In this document: piece after piece, positions 45,317-53,971 of the stretch | Position numbering within the stretch: the stretch's first letter is position 1 | Layout of the letters: each line of letters starts with the position of its first letter | Origin: Paraflavitalea devenefica | Lineage (GTDB): Bacteria > Bacteroidota > Bacteroidia > Chitinophagales > Chitinophagaceae | Direction of reading: 5' to 3' | DNA: 64,000 nt | Assembly (NCBI RefSeq): GCF_011759375.1 | Contig: NZ_JAARML010000008.1 | Location: 167,104-231,103, forward strand | Notes under the pieces: generated by a model | What the model saw: only the letters and a program-made list of their open reading frames with translations | Told to the model about the DNA's origin: nothing | The model's database searches: none | Translations under genes and position numbers: made by a program

Positions 45317-45825
45317 TCCTCAAATTTGTATTTCCACCACAACATGTTCCCCTTCCGGGTATACTGGATAAAATGATTCTTCAGTAATACTCTTATGGAA
45401 GCGGCATTCGTTTCATCGGTTTCAGCTACTATGCAGGTAACGTCGGGCCTGTTCCTGCCCCAGCCCAGCATGCCGCCCACAGCTTCTGTCATAAAGCCTT
45501 TACCCTGGTGGGCCGGCATGGTGCCATAACCGATCTCTATTTCACCATTACCGGTGGGGACGCCCTTGAATCCCAGTTCGGCCACAATGAGCCTGCTCGA
45601 TTTTTCCACCACGATCCAGAAAGTATAAAAAAGGTAATTATCGGCCGTAGCATGGGCCATTCGGGGGATGGTAAATTTGGTGACCATGTCCTGCACGGCC
45701 GGCACCACGATCCTGTTATTGCACGCCAATCCCATTGATTTTTCAAACAGATCATTGGCCTGCAGGTACAGGGACAGTTGCTCCCTGTTGAGCGGAGATA
45801 TCAACAAGCGGGATGTCTCTACCAT
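45292..45825 (-). CDS. GNAT N-acetyltransferase (RimJ/RimL-like)
   Basis: 177 aa. Features: N-terminal TSRLLISPLNREQL, the acetyl-CoA motif IGYGTMPAHQGKGFMTEAVG (Q-x-K-G-x-x-T-E-A), and late ETDETNAASIRVLLKNHF. The RimJ/RimL group acetylates N termini or small molecules; the target is unknown. The 3' end overlaps purB by 25 bases in the opposite direction. Downstream of its start there is a word-type inverted repeat before prfC. Confidence 0.85.
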   Translation of the reverse strand: MVETSRLLISPLNREQLSLYLQANDLFEKSMGLACNNRIVVPAVQDMVTKFTIPRMAHATADNYLFYTFWIVVEKSSRLIVAELGFKGVPTGNGEIEIGYGTMPAHQGKGFMTEAVGGMLGWGRNRPDVTCIVAETDETNAASIRVLLKNHFIQYTRKGNMLWWKYKFEDYSGLIPT

Positions 45826-45843
45826 AGCCTGAAGATAGCATTA

Positions 45844-45922
45844 GAATGCAGAATTCAGTATACAGAATCCAGCAGCTTTTGCGTGGTTTTATTCTGAATG
45901 CTGGATACTGGATACTGGATTC
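45844..45922. repeat. Word-type inverted repeat between GNAT and prfC
   Basis: The left arm (45844-45875) contains CAGTATACAGAATCCAG; the right arm (45891-45922) contains CTGGATACTGGATACTGG. The arms fold as an imperfect hairpin with a ~15-base loop containing a T-rich run. The vocabulary (CCAGTAT / CATTCAG) differs from the repeats around valS. It ends just before the stop of prfC. Confidence 0.7.
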
Positions 45923-45928
45923 TTTCCC

Positions 45929-47524
45929 TTACACCGCCTCCTTATGGATCTCACTCGTAAAGTGAAACTCAATGTCCGGGTTATTCTGTCTTTCCGTATT
46001 CAGGAACCATTCACTTTGGGCCAGGTATACCAGGTGGCCATCTTTATCGGTAGCGATATTATTGCTCTTGAACCGGGTAAAATCGTCCAGCTTCTTAGGG
46101 TCGGCGCTGGTGATCCAGCAGGCTTTGTAATAAGGCTGTGCCCTGAACTCGCAGGAGGCGCCATATTCCTGCAGCAAACGGTATTGGATCACCTCAAACT
46201 GGAGCTCTCCCACACAACCAATGATCTTCTTATTACCGCCAAACTGGGTAAACAACTGCGCCACTCCCTCATCCGTCAACTGCAATAACCCCTTTTCCAA
46301 TTGCTTGGTCTTCATGGGATCTTTATTTACCACCTCCTTAAAAATTTCAGGAGAAAAGGAAGGTATACCCGTGTAATAGAAGTTCTCTCCTTCGGTCAGG
46401 GTATCCCCGATCTTGAAATTACCGGTATCGAATAAACCGACCACATCGCCGGGGAAAGCCGCTTCGATCACGTCCTTATCCCGGGCCATGAACGTATAGG
46501 GATTGCTGAAGCGCACATCCTTATCCAGCCGCACATGGTGGAAATACTTATTGCGTTCAAACTTGCCGGAGCAAACCCGCAGGAAGGCGATACGGTCGCG
46601 GTGCTTGGGGTCCAGGTTGGCATGGATCTTAAAAATAAAGCCGGAGAACTTGTCCTCATCGGGGCAAACCTCCCGGATAGAGGTAGGACGGCAGCGTGGT
46701 ATGGGAGCAATCCGGATAAAAGTATCCAGCATCTCCTTGACCCCGAAATTATTGATGGCGCTGCCAAAGAATACCGGGGCCACCTTACCCGCCATATAAT
46801 CCTCTCCACTCAGTTCGCCATGTACACCGTCCACCAGCTCCACATCTTCCCGCAGCAGGGCCGCATCCTTCTCTCCCAGGCGCTCATCCAGTACGGGCTC
46901 GGCCAGGTCAGAAATGCGGATGGAATCCTCTTCTGTAGCCTTCGTATTGGCAGTAAACAACAGCAGGCCTTTATCATGCAGGTTATACACCCCTTTAAAA
47001 TCCTTGCCGCTGTTGATGGGCCAGGTCATGGGGTGCAGGTGTATCTTCAGTTCTTTCTCGATCTCTTCCAGCAGGTCAAAGCGGTTCTTACCATCACGGT
47101 CCATCTTATTGATGAACACAATCACCGGGGTATCGCGCATACGGCACACTTCCATCAGGCGGCGGGTTTGTTCCTCTACCCCATTCACGCTGTCCACCAC
47201 CAGGATCACGCTGTCTACCGCCGTCAGGGTGCGGTAAGTATCTTCTGCAAAGTCCTTGTGGCCCGGTGTATCCAGCAGGTTGATCAGGGTGCCCTTGTAT
47301 TCAAAACTCATTACCGAGGTAGCCACAGAGATACCTCTTTGCCGCTCGATCTCCATAAAGTCGCTCGTGGCGTGCTTCTTGATCTTATTGCTTTTTACTG
47401 CACCAGCCGTTTGGATGGCGCCGCCAAACAACAGGAACTTTTCGGTCAGGGTCGTTTTACCGGCGTCGGGGTGGGAAATAATGGCAAAGGTCCGGCGCTT
47501 CTGTATCTCGTTACTATATTTCAT
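45929..47524 (-). CDS. prfC: Peptide chain release factor 3
   Basis: 531 aa, a translational GTPase that recycles RF1/RF2 from the ribosome. The G domain shows ISHPDAGKTTLTEKFLL (P-loop), ERQRGISVATSVMSF (G2), LLDTPGHKDFAEDTYR (G3) and FINKMDRDGKNRFDLLEEIE (G4). The middle carries beta-barrel domain II and the end the RF3 C-terminal domain (EFRAQPYYKACWITS). Length and order match the family. A -7 element lies ~100 bases upstream (47624-47631), and the leader holds a perfect palindrome. Confidence 0.95.
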   Translation of the reverse strand: MKYSNEIQKRRTFAIISHPDAGKTTLTEKFLLFGGAIQTAGAVKSNKIKKHATSDFMEIERQRGISVATSVMSFEYKGTLINLLDTPGHKDFAEDTYRTLTAVDSVILVVDSVNGVEEQTRRLMEVCRMRDTPVIVFINKMDRDGKNRFDLLEEIEKELKIHLHPMTWPINSGKDFKGVYNLHDKGLLLFTANTKATEEDSIRISDLAEPVLDERLGEKDAALLREDVELVDGVHGELSGEDYMAGKVAPVFFGSAINNFGVKEMLDTFIRIAPIPRCRPTSIREVCPDEDKFSGFIFKIHANLDPKHRDRIAFLRVCSGKFERNKYFHHVRLDKDVRFSNPYTFMARDKDVIEAAFPGDVVGLFDTGNFKIGDTLTEGENFYYTGIPSFSPEIFKEVVNKDPMKTKQLEKGLLQLTDEGVAQLFTQFGGNKKIIGCVGELQFEVIQYRLLQEYGASCEFRAQPYYKACWITSADPKKLDDFTRFKSNNIATDKDGHLVYLAQSEWFLNTERQNNPDIEFHFTSEIHKEAV

Positions 47525-47542
47525 TCAATATTTCAGGTTAAA

Positions 47543-47564
47543 CTGATTACTAATTAATAATCAG
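47543..47564. repeat. Perfect palindrome in the prfC leader
   Basis: CTGATTA (47543-47549) pairs with TAATCAG (47558-47564) around an 8-base AT loop. It lies between the candidate promoter and the prfC start codon (47524), so it could be an operator or an RNA hairpin. No T run follows on the minus strand. Confidence 0.6.
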
Positions 47565-47623
47565 CAATTTAATACTCAATAACTAATCTTAAATAAAAGG
47601 CATAACTGCCTGAAAAACCGGTG

Positions 47624-47631
47624 CAAAGGTA
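47624..47631 (-). promoter_or_regulatory. -7 element upstream of prfC
   Basis: Minus-strand TACCTTTG. There is no good -33 TTTG, so it is a candidate only. It implies a leader of about 90 bases containing the palindrome at 47543-47564. Confidence 0.4.
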
Positions 47632-47747
47632 TCGAATCGGCAGGAGATTCCAGAGCTACTCCCCGTCACCCGAAAAGATTTTATGACTGCTGATAAACCA
47701 GCTTTGCTGTATATTGTTATCCCGACAATCCCTAACCGTTACATTCT

Positions 47748-49652
47748 ATGCCCCACCCCTTTTCTATCAGGCAACTACTGGCATGCCTTTTTATAGCCTC
47801 CTTCTCGCTGGACTCCTATTCTCAGAAAATAGTCATTGCAGATGCCCGGTTCGACGTTTCCTGCCGGCAAACCCATCAACTGATCGAGAGCAAACCCGGC
47901 GAAGTATTATTTGGTATCCGGATAGACAAAAAAGGCGATGTATACTTTACCATGAACAGCCGCGCCTGGTTTGATAAGATCTTCACCAGCTCACAGGATG
48001 GGGTCACCGCCGATCTCATAACCAAAGACCTGTACGGCTGCAACAAAACAAGCCCGTCCTACCGGCAACTGCCCAAAGGACAATACATGCAACCGGTATA
48101 CCTCAACTACCTGAAACAAAACATGAAAGATGAGGGCATGGGAAATTTTGCGGTAAAGATCGGTACAGTGCCCGCCGACCTGAAAAAGAAGGCCCATGAA
48201 CTGGAAGGCAACCTGGTGATCCTGAAAAACGGGGTCGTATGCTACTATACCAACTTCCTGGATATTGACCGCAGCCTCTGGGCGCTCCTGCCTATGGGAC
48301 TGCATACCGATACCGTTATCAGCACCGAAAAACTGCTGGATACGACCAATGCCCAGGAACTGCTGTACACAAAAAAACTGCAATTCACTATCCCGTTTGC
48401 CAAAAGCAAGTCGGTCTACAACAAAGCCGACCTGAAGCCATTGTACGATTCCCTGCACCTGGCCGATTACCGCATCCTGAAAATGGACATACGCGCCTAT
48501 TCCTCTGTAGAAGGCGCAGAAAAACTGAACCAGCAATTACAACAGGCAAGGGCTAACTCCATGATACAGGCCTTACAGCAATACCAGTCGCCCGATATAC
48601 AAAAACAAGTGACAGCCACAGAGAATTGGGTGGAATTCCTGGAGGATATCCAGCGTACGCCTTTTGCCACCTTTGCCGGCCTTTCACGGGAAGCTATTAA
48701 AACCAAATTACAGGACAAAACGGTAGCAGACCAACTGGAACCCATACTGAAAAATCACCGGAAAGCGATCGTCACCATCTACCTCAATAAGAAAAGCGGA
48801 CTGGAAGCGATTACTGATCAAAACCTGTCCATCCAGTTTAAAAACGCCCTGGCCCAAAAGAACATTTACAAAGCCTCTCTCATCCAGGAGGAAGTCTATG
48901 CACGCATTGCCGACAACCGGCTGCCGGAGGACTATGCCGATAAACTGGAAATACCACAGGAGAAGCAATACAGTCTCTTATTGTCAGACAGGGAAACCTA
49001 TAAATACCAGCTTGGGCTGACCGGAGAAGAAGAAGCATTGGAAAACTTCAGGACCCTGTTCAAACTCGATTCGGCCAGCGGCCGCATCCGTTACAACATC
49101 TGCGCCCTCAGTTTTCAATTCTGGCAGTTCGACACCACCTTCCTGAATCCCAAAACATTCCTGCAGGACATCAATGCCCTGTACCGGTTTAAGATAGACC
49201 ACCAGCTTATTAAACGCATGCTCATCAATTACCACATCCTTAGCTGCGAACACAGCATGTACCGGGGAGATTATGCAGCCAAAGACCGCTATCTGCAATA
49301 CATCATTCAAAACTATGGTACCCTGCAATTAGCGGATGAAGAAGTATTGTCACTGGCCAAATACCTCTGCTTTTATGCGCAGTTCGATGAAGCGGAAAAG
49401 CTGGTCACCAAGCGCGTGCAAAGTATTGACGTCAATGAAGACCTGCTGTTCTATTACCTCAACCTGAAACTGTTCAATCCGGAGATCAATTTCAAAGCAA
49501 TGCTGAAAAAAGAGATCAACAACGCCATCAACCTCAACAGGCCACGCTTTTGCCGTTTCTTTAACTCCATCAACGATGGCGGCGCCAGCTTTCAGGCGCT
49601 GGAGAACGGCTCATTAAAAGAAATTTATTGCGAACATTGCCAGGTAAAATAA
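47748..49652 (+). CDS. Secreted protein of unknown function with OmpA-like segment
   Basis: 634 aa. An N-terminal signal peptide (MPHPFSIRQLLACLFIASFS) ends near YSQ. I do not recognise the whole protein. Residues ~235-290 (KMDIRAYSSVEGAEKLNQQL followed by an ARANSMIQAL-like helix) resemble the helix-strand unit of OmpA/Pal peptidoglycan-binding domains, and YLNKKSGLE could be a second strand. The remainder (~350-634) is mostly helical, with possible TPR-like repeats (YAAKDRYLQYIIQNYG, AKYLCFYAQFDEAEKL). It probably acts in the periplasm or envelope. It is monocistronic, convergent with the epimerase-like gene. Confidence 0.6.
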   Translation: MPHPFSIRQLLACLFIASFSLDSYSQKIVIADARFDVSCRQTHQLIESKPGEVLFGIRIDKKGDVYFTMNSRAWFDKIFTSSQDGVTADLITKDLYGCNKTSPSYRQLPKGQYMQPVYLNYLKQNMKDEGMGNFAVKIGTVPADLKKKAHELEGNLVILKNGVVCYYTNFLDIDRSLWALLPMGLHTDTVISTEKLLDTTNAQELLYTKKLQFTIPFAKSKSVYNKADLKPLYDSLHLADYRILKMDIRAYSSVEGAEKLNQQLQQARANSMIQALQQYQSPDIQKQVTATENWVEFLEDIQRTPFATFAGLSREAIKTKLQDKTVADQLEPILKNHRKAIVTIYLNKKSGLEAITDQNLSIQFKNALAQKNIYKASLIQEEVYARIADNRLPEDYADKLEIPQEKQYSLLLSDRETYKYQLGLTGEEEALENFRTLFKLDSASGRIRYNICALSFQFWQFDTTFLNPKTFLQDINALYRFKIDHQLIKRMLINYHILSCEHSMYRGDYAAKDRYLQYIIQNYGTLQLADEEVLSLAKYLCFYAQFDEAEKLVTKRVQSIDVNEDLLFYYLNLKLFNPEINFKAMLKKEINNAINLNRPRFCRFFNSINDGGASFQALENGSLKEIYCEHCQVK

Positions 49653-49669
49653 GCTGGCGGGCGATTGGG

Positions 49670-50539
49670 TTAAAACACACTCACCGTCCAAATACGCGTA
49701 AACACCTCTTTGGCGATCAGCTTATTGATGCCTTCCTTATCGGTCAGTTGCTGATTGGCGCCTACCCCATCGGCAATGCCGCACCAGGGCTCCAGGCATA
49801 CAAAATCGGCATTCTTAGCCGCCCAGATGCCGAAGAAGGGGAAACCCGGAAAATCCATCGTCAGCCCACGGGGCGTAACATCCGATTCCAGGGATATACG
49901 GGACGATTTCAGCCCTTTCAGCACCAGCGCATCCTTTTGGAACAAGGCTTTGGTCAGGGACAGCCTGTTCGTATTGGTTAATACAGGCTGTGGCGTATCC
50001 TCAATCAATCCATCCGGAGAAATGGGCCAGCGGGGCGCCTCCTCTACCTGGTCGAACAACAGGTAATAATCTTCATAACGGGTATCCGCCGCCAAAGGCA
50101 TTTTAAATGCGGGATGGCCTCCCACGGAGAAATACATATCGTCTTTGCCGGTATTGGTCACTTCGTAAGTCACGGCGAGGGAACTATCCACCAGGGTATA
50201 ACGCAGGCGGAATTCAAAAACAAAAGGAAATACCTTAAGGGACTCTTCATTGCTTTTAATAAGAAAGGTAACGGCGTCCGCTGCCTCGCTTTCCACGGCA
50301 AACTGCTGATCGCGGGCAAAGCCATGCCGGGACAGCGCATAAGCCTGGTCTTTGTACACATATTCATTGTTCTTCAGCGTGCCCACAATGGGAAACAATA
50401 CAGGTGAATGCTTGCCCCACACCGCCGGGTCACCACCCCACATATACTCCAATGCATATTCTTTATGTACCAGGCTGGTCAGTTCGGCCCCCTTGGGATT
50501 GATCACTGCTTTAATGACTTTATTCTCAATACTAAACAT
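49670..50539 (-). CDS. Aldose 1-epimerase (LacX-like)
   Basis: 289 aa. Conserved segments: AVINPKGAELTSLVHKE, YMWGGDPAVWGKHSPVLFPIVG, ALSRHGFARDQQFAV (catalytic-type His in RHGF) and DDMYFSVGGHPAFKMPL (second His in GGHP). The galactose mutarotase-like fold interconverts alpha and beta aldoses in the cytoplasm; the LacX subgroup's substrate is poorly known. It is divergent from the permease at 50823 across a ~280-base gap holding a word-type inverted repeat. Confidence 0.85.
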   Translation of the reverse strand: MFSIENKVIKAVINPKGAELTSLVHKEYALEYMWGGDPAVWGKHSPVLFPIVGTLKNNEYVYKDQAYALSRHGFARDQQFAVESEAADAVTFLIKSNEESLKVFPFVFEFRLRYTLVDSSLAVTYEVTNTGKDDMYFSVGGHPAFKMPLAADTRYEDYYLLFDQVEEAPRWPISPDGLIEDTPQPVLTNTNRLSLTKALFQKDALVLKGLKSSRISLESDVTPRGLTMDFPGFPFFGIWAAKNADFVCLEPWCGIADGVGANQQLTDKEGINKLIAKEVFTRIWTVSVF

Positions 50540-50548
50540 GCTTCAAAA

Positions 50549-50743
50549 TTTCGGGTTTCAAGTTCCGGGTTTCGGGTTGCTGCCGCAGTGTAACAACCTG
50601 CTTTACACTTTATTGGTTGCACCGCAAGATACGAAGGAAGGATTATGAACAAGCACACAAACAACAACTAACGCATCAGCTAAAACATCAATCAACCAGT
50701 TACACCAGAAGAACCCGAAACTTCAAACCCGGAACACGAAACC
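50549..50743. repeat. Word-type inverted repeat in the divergent gap
   Basis: The left arm (50549-50578) contains TTTCAAGTTCCGGGTTTCGG; the right arm (50711-50743) contains AACCCGAAACTTCAAACCCG. The arms are imperfect reverse complements made of GGGTTTC/GTTCCGG words, about 130 bases apart. The spacer holds a smaller stem (AGTGTAA / TTTACACT). The gap has no gene. Confidence 0.65.
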
Positions 50744-50809
50744 TGTAATATTTCTCCCGACTTGTCTACCAATCAAATAATTAAAGTATGACCATTGGCG
50801 GGGAACCCT

Positions 50810-50817
50810 TAAATTTG
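50810..50817 (+). promoter_or_regulatory. -7 element touching the permease start
   Basis: TAAATTTG ends five bases before the ATG at 50823, giving a leaderless or almost leaderless transcript if used. No -33 TTTG is seen at the right distance. Confidence 0.4.
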
Positions 50818-50822
50818 ACTCT

Positions 50823-52073
50823 ATGCGGCGCGTATTCGAAATATTAGGCAGCAGCCTCAACCTTACCTGGCAGGAATTCAAGTCCCACAAGATCCGCACC
50901 CTGCTCTCCCTGAGTGGGGTCGCCTTCGGCATCTTCTGTATCATTGGCGTACTGGCCGCAGTGAACAGCCTGGAATATGCCGTACAGAAAGACATCAAAG
51001 CGCTTGGCTCCAATACCGTTTATATTGACAAATGGGAATATGCCGATGGTGGCAACGACTACCCCTGGTGGAAATACGTAAAGCGGCCCGATCCGGCTTA
51101 CGAAGAAATGGTCATGCTCAAGAAAAGAGTGCCGGCGGCCGCCAATGTAGCTTTCAACATCAGCACTTCCGGCAGCCTGGAGCTGGACGACAACACGGTT
51201 TCCGGCGTTAACTACTACGGCATTACAGAAGAGTTCTCCAACATTCAGCCCATAGACATACAACTGGGCCGTTACCTGCAGCAGTCCGACTTTGATTATG
51301 GCTCCAATGTATTTGTTATCGGTTACGAAGTAGCCGTCAACCTCTTTGGCAATGCTGAAAAAGCGGTAGGCAAAACCGTCAAAATGAAGGCAGGTAAAAG
51401 AGGATTGATCGTAGGGCTCATCAAAAAGCAGGGCAAAAGCATTGTAGGTGGCTGGGAATATGACAACAGTATCCTCATGCCGCTTGGCTTTATGAAAGAG
51501 ATGGTACGCGAAAAATACAGCAATCCCATCATCATGGTACAGGGCAAGGAAACCGTACCTATGGAACAGTTAAAAGATGAGCTCACGGGCGCTATGCGTT
51601 CTGTGCGCAAACTGAAGCCTACCCAGGAAAATGATTTCTCCCTCAATGATATTGACGCTTTCAGCAGCTTTGCCAGTGGCATCTTCAGCAATATCAACAA
51701 AGGCGGATGGGCCATTGCTGCGCTCTCGCTGGTAGTGGGCATGTTTGGCGTAGCCAACATCATGTTCGTGACTGTACGGGAACGCACCTCACAGATCGGC
51801 CTCAAAAAAGCCATTGGCGCCAAAAGCTCTACCATACTCACCGAATTCCTGCTGGAGTCGGCCTTCCTATGTATCATGGGTGGCCTGCTGGGCTTGTCGG
51901 GCGTATTCATGCTCACCCTGCTCTCCACGGCAGCAGGATTCCCCGTTTTCATTGCGGCCGATATCTTACTGCTGGCCATCTCCATCTGCATCGTTGTAGG
52001 GGTACTGGCTGGTATCATTCCCGCTTCTATTGCCGCCCGCATGAATCCGGTGGAAGCCATCAGGTCCAAATAA
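50823..52073 (+). CDS. ABC transporter permease, MacB/FtsX-like
   Basis: 416 aa. A TM helix at ~25-48 (LLSLSGVAFGIFCIIGVLAA), a large MacB_PCD periplasmic domain (~50-275), then a FtsX-type core with three helices. The signature stretch MFGVANIMFVTVRERTSQIGLKKAIGA and the end IPASIAARMNPVEAIRSK are typical. Such permeases work with a LolD-like ATPase in efflux or lipoprotein release. No ATPase gene is adjacent, so it must use one encoded elsewhere. tsaD follows 28 bases later. Confidence 0.9.
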   Translation: MRRVFEILGSSLNLTWQEFKSHKIRTLLSLSGVAFGIFCIIGVLAAVNSLEYAVQKDIKALGSNTVYIDKWEYADGGNDYPWWKYVKRPDPAYEEMVMLKKRVPAAANVAFNISTSGSLELDDNTVSGVNYYGITEEFSNIQPIDIQLGRYLQQSDFDYGSNVFVIGYEVAVNLFGNAEKAVGKTVKMKAGKRGLIVGLIKKQGKSIVGGWEYDNSILMPLGFMKEMVREKYSNPIIMVQGKETVPMEQLKDELTGAMRSVRKLKPTQENDFSLNDIDAFSSFASGIFSNINKGGWAIAALSLVVGMFGVANIMFVTVRERTSQIGLKKAIGAKSSTILTEFLLESAFLCIMGGLLGLSGVFMLTLLSTAAGFPVFIAADILLLAISICIVVGVLAGIIPASIAARMNPVEAIRSK

Positions 52074-52085
52074 GGGGCAAAGAAT

Positions 52086-52093
52086 TACCTTTG
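52086..52093 (+). promoter_or_regulatory. -7 element of tsaD
   Basis: TACCTTTG ends eight bases before the tsaD ATG (52102), predicting a leader of only about 3 bases. It lies just after the stop of the upstream permease. Confidence 0.5.
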
Positions 52094-52101
52094 CAGCCCT
52101 T

Positions 52102-53130
52102 ATGAGCATTTCCATTTTGGCGATAGAGTCTTCCTGCGATGAAACCTCGGCGGCTGTTTGCCGGGACGGTATTATCTTATCCAACATCATTGCCAGCCAG
52201 AAAGTGCATGAGCAATACGGTGGCGTGGTGCCGGAGCTGGCTTCCCGGGCGCACATGCAGAACATTGTACCGGTAGTGGATAAAGCGATGCGGGATGCAG
52301 GGTGCAGTATGCAGCACCTCAATGCCATTGCCTTTACACAGGCCCCCGGCCTCATCGGTGCTTTGCTGGTAGGCGCCCAGTTTGCCAAATCCCTCTCCCT
52401 CGCCCTCAATATTCCCCTCATTGCGGTGCACCACATGCAGGCACATGTATTGGCCAACCTGATCCCAACAACGACCAATGGCCAGCCCGATCCCAAACCC
52501 TCCTTCCCCTTCCTTTGCCTCACGGTAAGTGGTGGCCATACCCAGATCGTGCTCTGCGAGTCGCCCCTCAATATGACCGTCATCGGTGAAACCATGGACG
52601 ATGCAGCGGGGGAAGCATTTGATAAATCGGCCAAGATACTGGGACTACCCTATCCCGGCGGACCGCTGATAGACAAATATGCCCAACAGGGAAATCCCGA
52701 CAGGTTCAGGTTTCCCGAGCCCCAGATACCCGGACTTAATTTCAGCTTCAGTGGCCTTAAAACAGCCATCCTCTATTTCCTGCAGGAAAACACGGCCGCT
52801 GATCCCCAATTTGTAGCCAAAAACCTGCCGGACATTTGCGCTTCCATCCAGCAGCGCATCATTACCATCCTCCTGAATAAACTCAAAAAAGCCGCTATTC
52901 AAACAGGGGTCAAAGACATTTGTATTGCCGGCGGCGTATCGGCCAATAGCGGACTACGCCAGACCCTGGAGCAATGGGGACAGCGGTTCAGGTGGAATAC
53001 CTTTATCCCCGCATTCCAATACTGCACCGACAATGCCGCCATGATTGCCATCACAGGTTATTACAAGTACCAGGCTGGCAGCTTCAGTGACCTGGGCGTT
53101 AGTCCCACGGCCCGGGCAGAATGGAAGTAG
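52102..53130 (+). CDS. tsaD: tRNA N6-threonylcarbamoyladenosine transferase
   Basis: 342 aa. The ASKHA fold starts LAIESSCDETSAAV, metal-binding histidines are in ASRAHMQNIVPVV (with the second His in VHHMQAHVLAN), and the ATP-binding block TVSGGHTQIVL and GGVSANSGLRQTL follow. TsaD with TsaB and TsaE places t6A at position 37 of ANN-decoding tRNAs. It has its own -7 element. It stands with trmN6 and valS among translation genes. Confidence 0.96.
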   Translation: MSISILAIESSCDETSAAVCRDGIILSNIIASQKVHEQYGGVVPELASRAHMQNIVPVVDKAMRDAGCSMQHLNAIAFTQAPGLIGALLVGAQFAKSLSLALNIPLIAVHHMQAHVLANLIPTTTNGQPDPKPSFPFLCLTVSGGHTQIVLCESPLNMTVIGETMDDAAGEAFDKSAKILGLPYPGGPLIDKYAQQGNPDRFRFPEPQIPGLNFSFSGLKTAILYFLQENTAADPQFVAKNLPDICASIQQRIITILLNKLKKAAIQTGVKDICIAGGVSANSGLRQTLEQWGQRFRWNTFIPAFQYCTDNAAMIAITGYYKYQAGSFSDLGVSPTARAEWK

Positions 53131-53236
53131 TTAGCGGCTGATTACTCGTCGCTTTCAGGTATAATTACTTATGGCCGGTCTTGTAGGTCGTTTTACCTTT
53201 ATACCATAAACTACCACCTGCAACCAATGAGCGACT

Positions 53237-53950
53237 ATGGCCAATAGCTACTTTCAGTTTAAACAATTTACCATTCACCAGGACCAATGTGCGATGAAAG
53301 TATGCACCGATGCCTGCATACTGGGCGCCTGGTTTGCAGCCAAGCTACCCGATTACTACAATATACTTGACATTGGCAGCGGAACAGGCTTATTAATGTT
53401 GATGCTGGCGCAGCAAACCGAATCAGAAATACATGGTATTGAAATAGACCTCGCCGCTTTTAAACAACTGAAAGAAAACGTAGGACAGAACGGCTGGAAA
53501 GAAAGGCTGCGGGTATTTCCGGGTGATGCCCGTACCTACTCCTTTCCCCTGAAATACAACTTTATCATCAGCAATCCCCCCTTCTTTGAAAACGACCTTC
53601 CTTCCGATGCGGATGCGGAACAGGTAGCGAAGCACAGCAAAATGCTGAAGCTGGAGGAACTGGTACAGGCCATTGATGACAACCTGGATAGCCAGGGCAG
53701 CTTTGGTGTATTACTTCCTTTCCATCGCTGGAGCTACTTTCATGAACTGGCCACCCGCCAGGGCTTCCACCTCGTAGAACACCTGACCGTAAAACAAACA
53801 CCCCGCCACACTCCTTTCCGGTCCATCTTACAATACAGCCGGCACAAAGAAAACTTTGCACCGGAATACGAGCTCATCATCCAAAAAGAAGAAGGCGGGT
53901 ATACGGATGATTTTATAGAATTGCTGAAGAACTATTATTTGTATTTGTGA
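53237..53950 (+). CDS. trmN6: tRNA1(Val) (adenine(37)-N6)-methyltransferase
   Basis: 237 aa. Class I SAM-dependent N6-adenine methyltransferase: ILDIGSGTGLLMLML (motif I) and the catalytic NPPF block in FIISNPPFFENDLPS, as in E. coli YfiC/TrmN6. The C-terminal ~80 residues follow the family. It would methylate A37 of tRNA-Val, next to the anticodon. It lies 106 bases after tsaD, whose product also modifies position 37, but in other tRNAs. The gap has no strong promoter; a near-match TACCTTTA lies ~50 bases upstream. Confidence 0.88.
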   Translation: MANSYFQFKQFTIHQDQCAMKVCTDACILGAWFAAKLPDYYNILDIGSGTGLLMLMLAQQTESEIHGIEIDLAAFKQLKENVGQNGWKERLRVFPGDARTYSFPLKYNFIISNPPFFENDLPSDADAEQVAKHSKMLKLEELVQAIDDNLDSQGSFGVLLPFHRWSYFHELATRQGFHLVEHLTVKQTPRHTPFRSILQYSRHKENFAPEYELIIQKEEGGYTDDFIELLKNYYLYL

Positions 53951-53971
53951 GATCAGCGATCGTATGCTCCG

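Noticed and set aside
46535..47557. 340-codon open frame opposite prfC
   Set aside because: Exactly opposite a highly conserved gene, composition of a shadow frame, extends over the prfC start.
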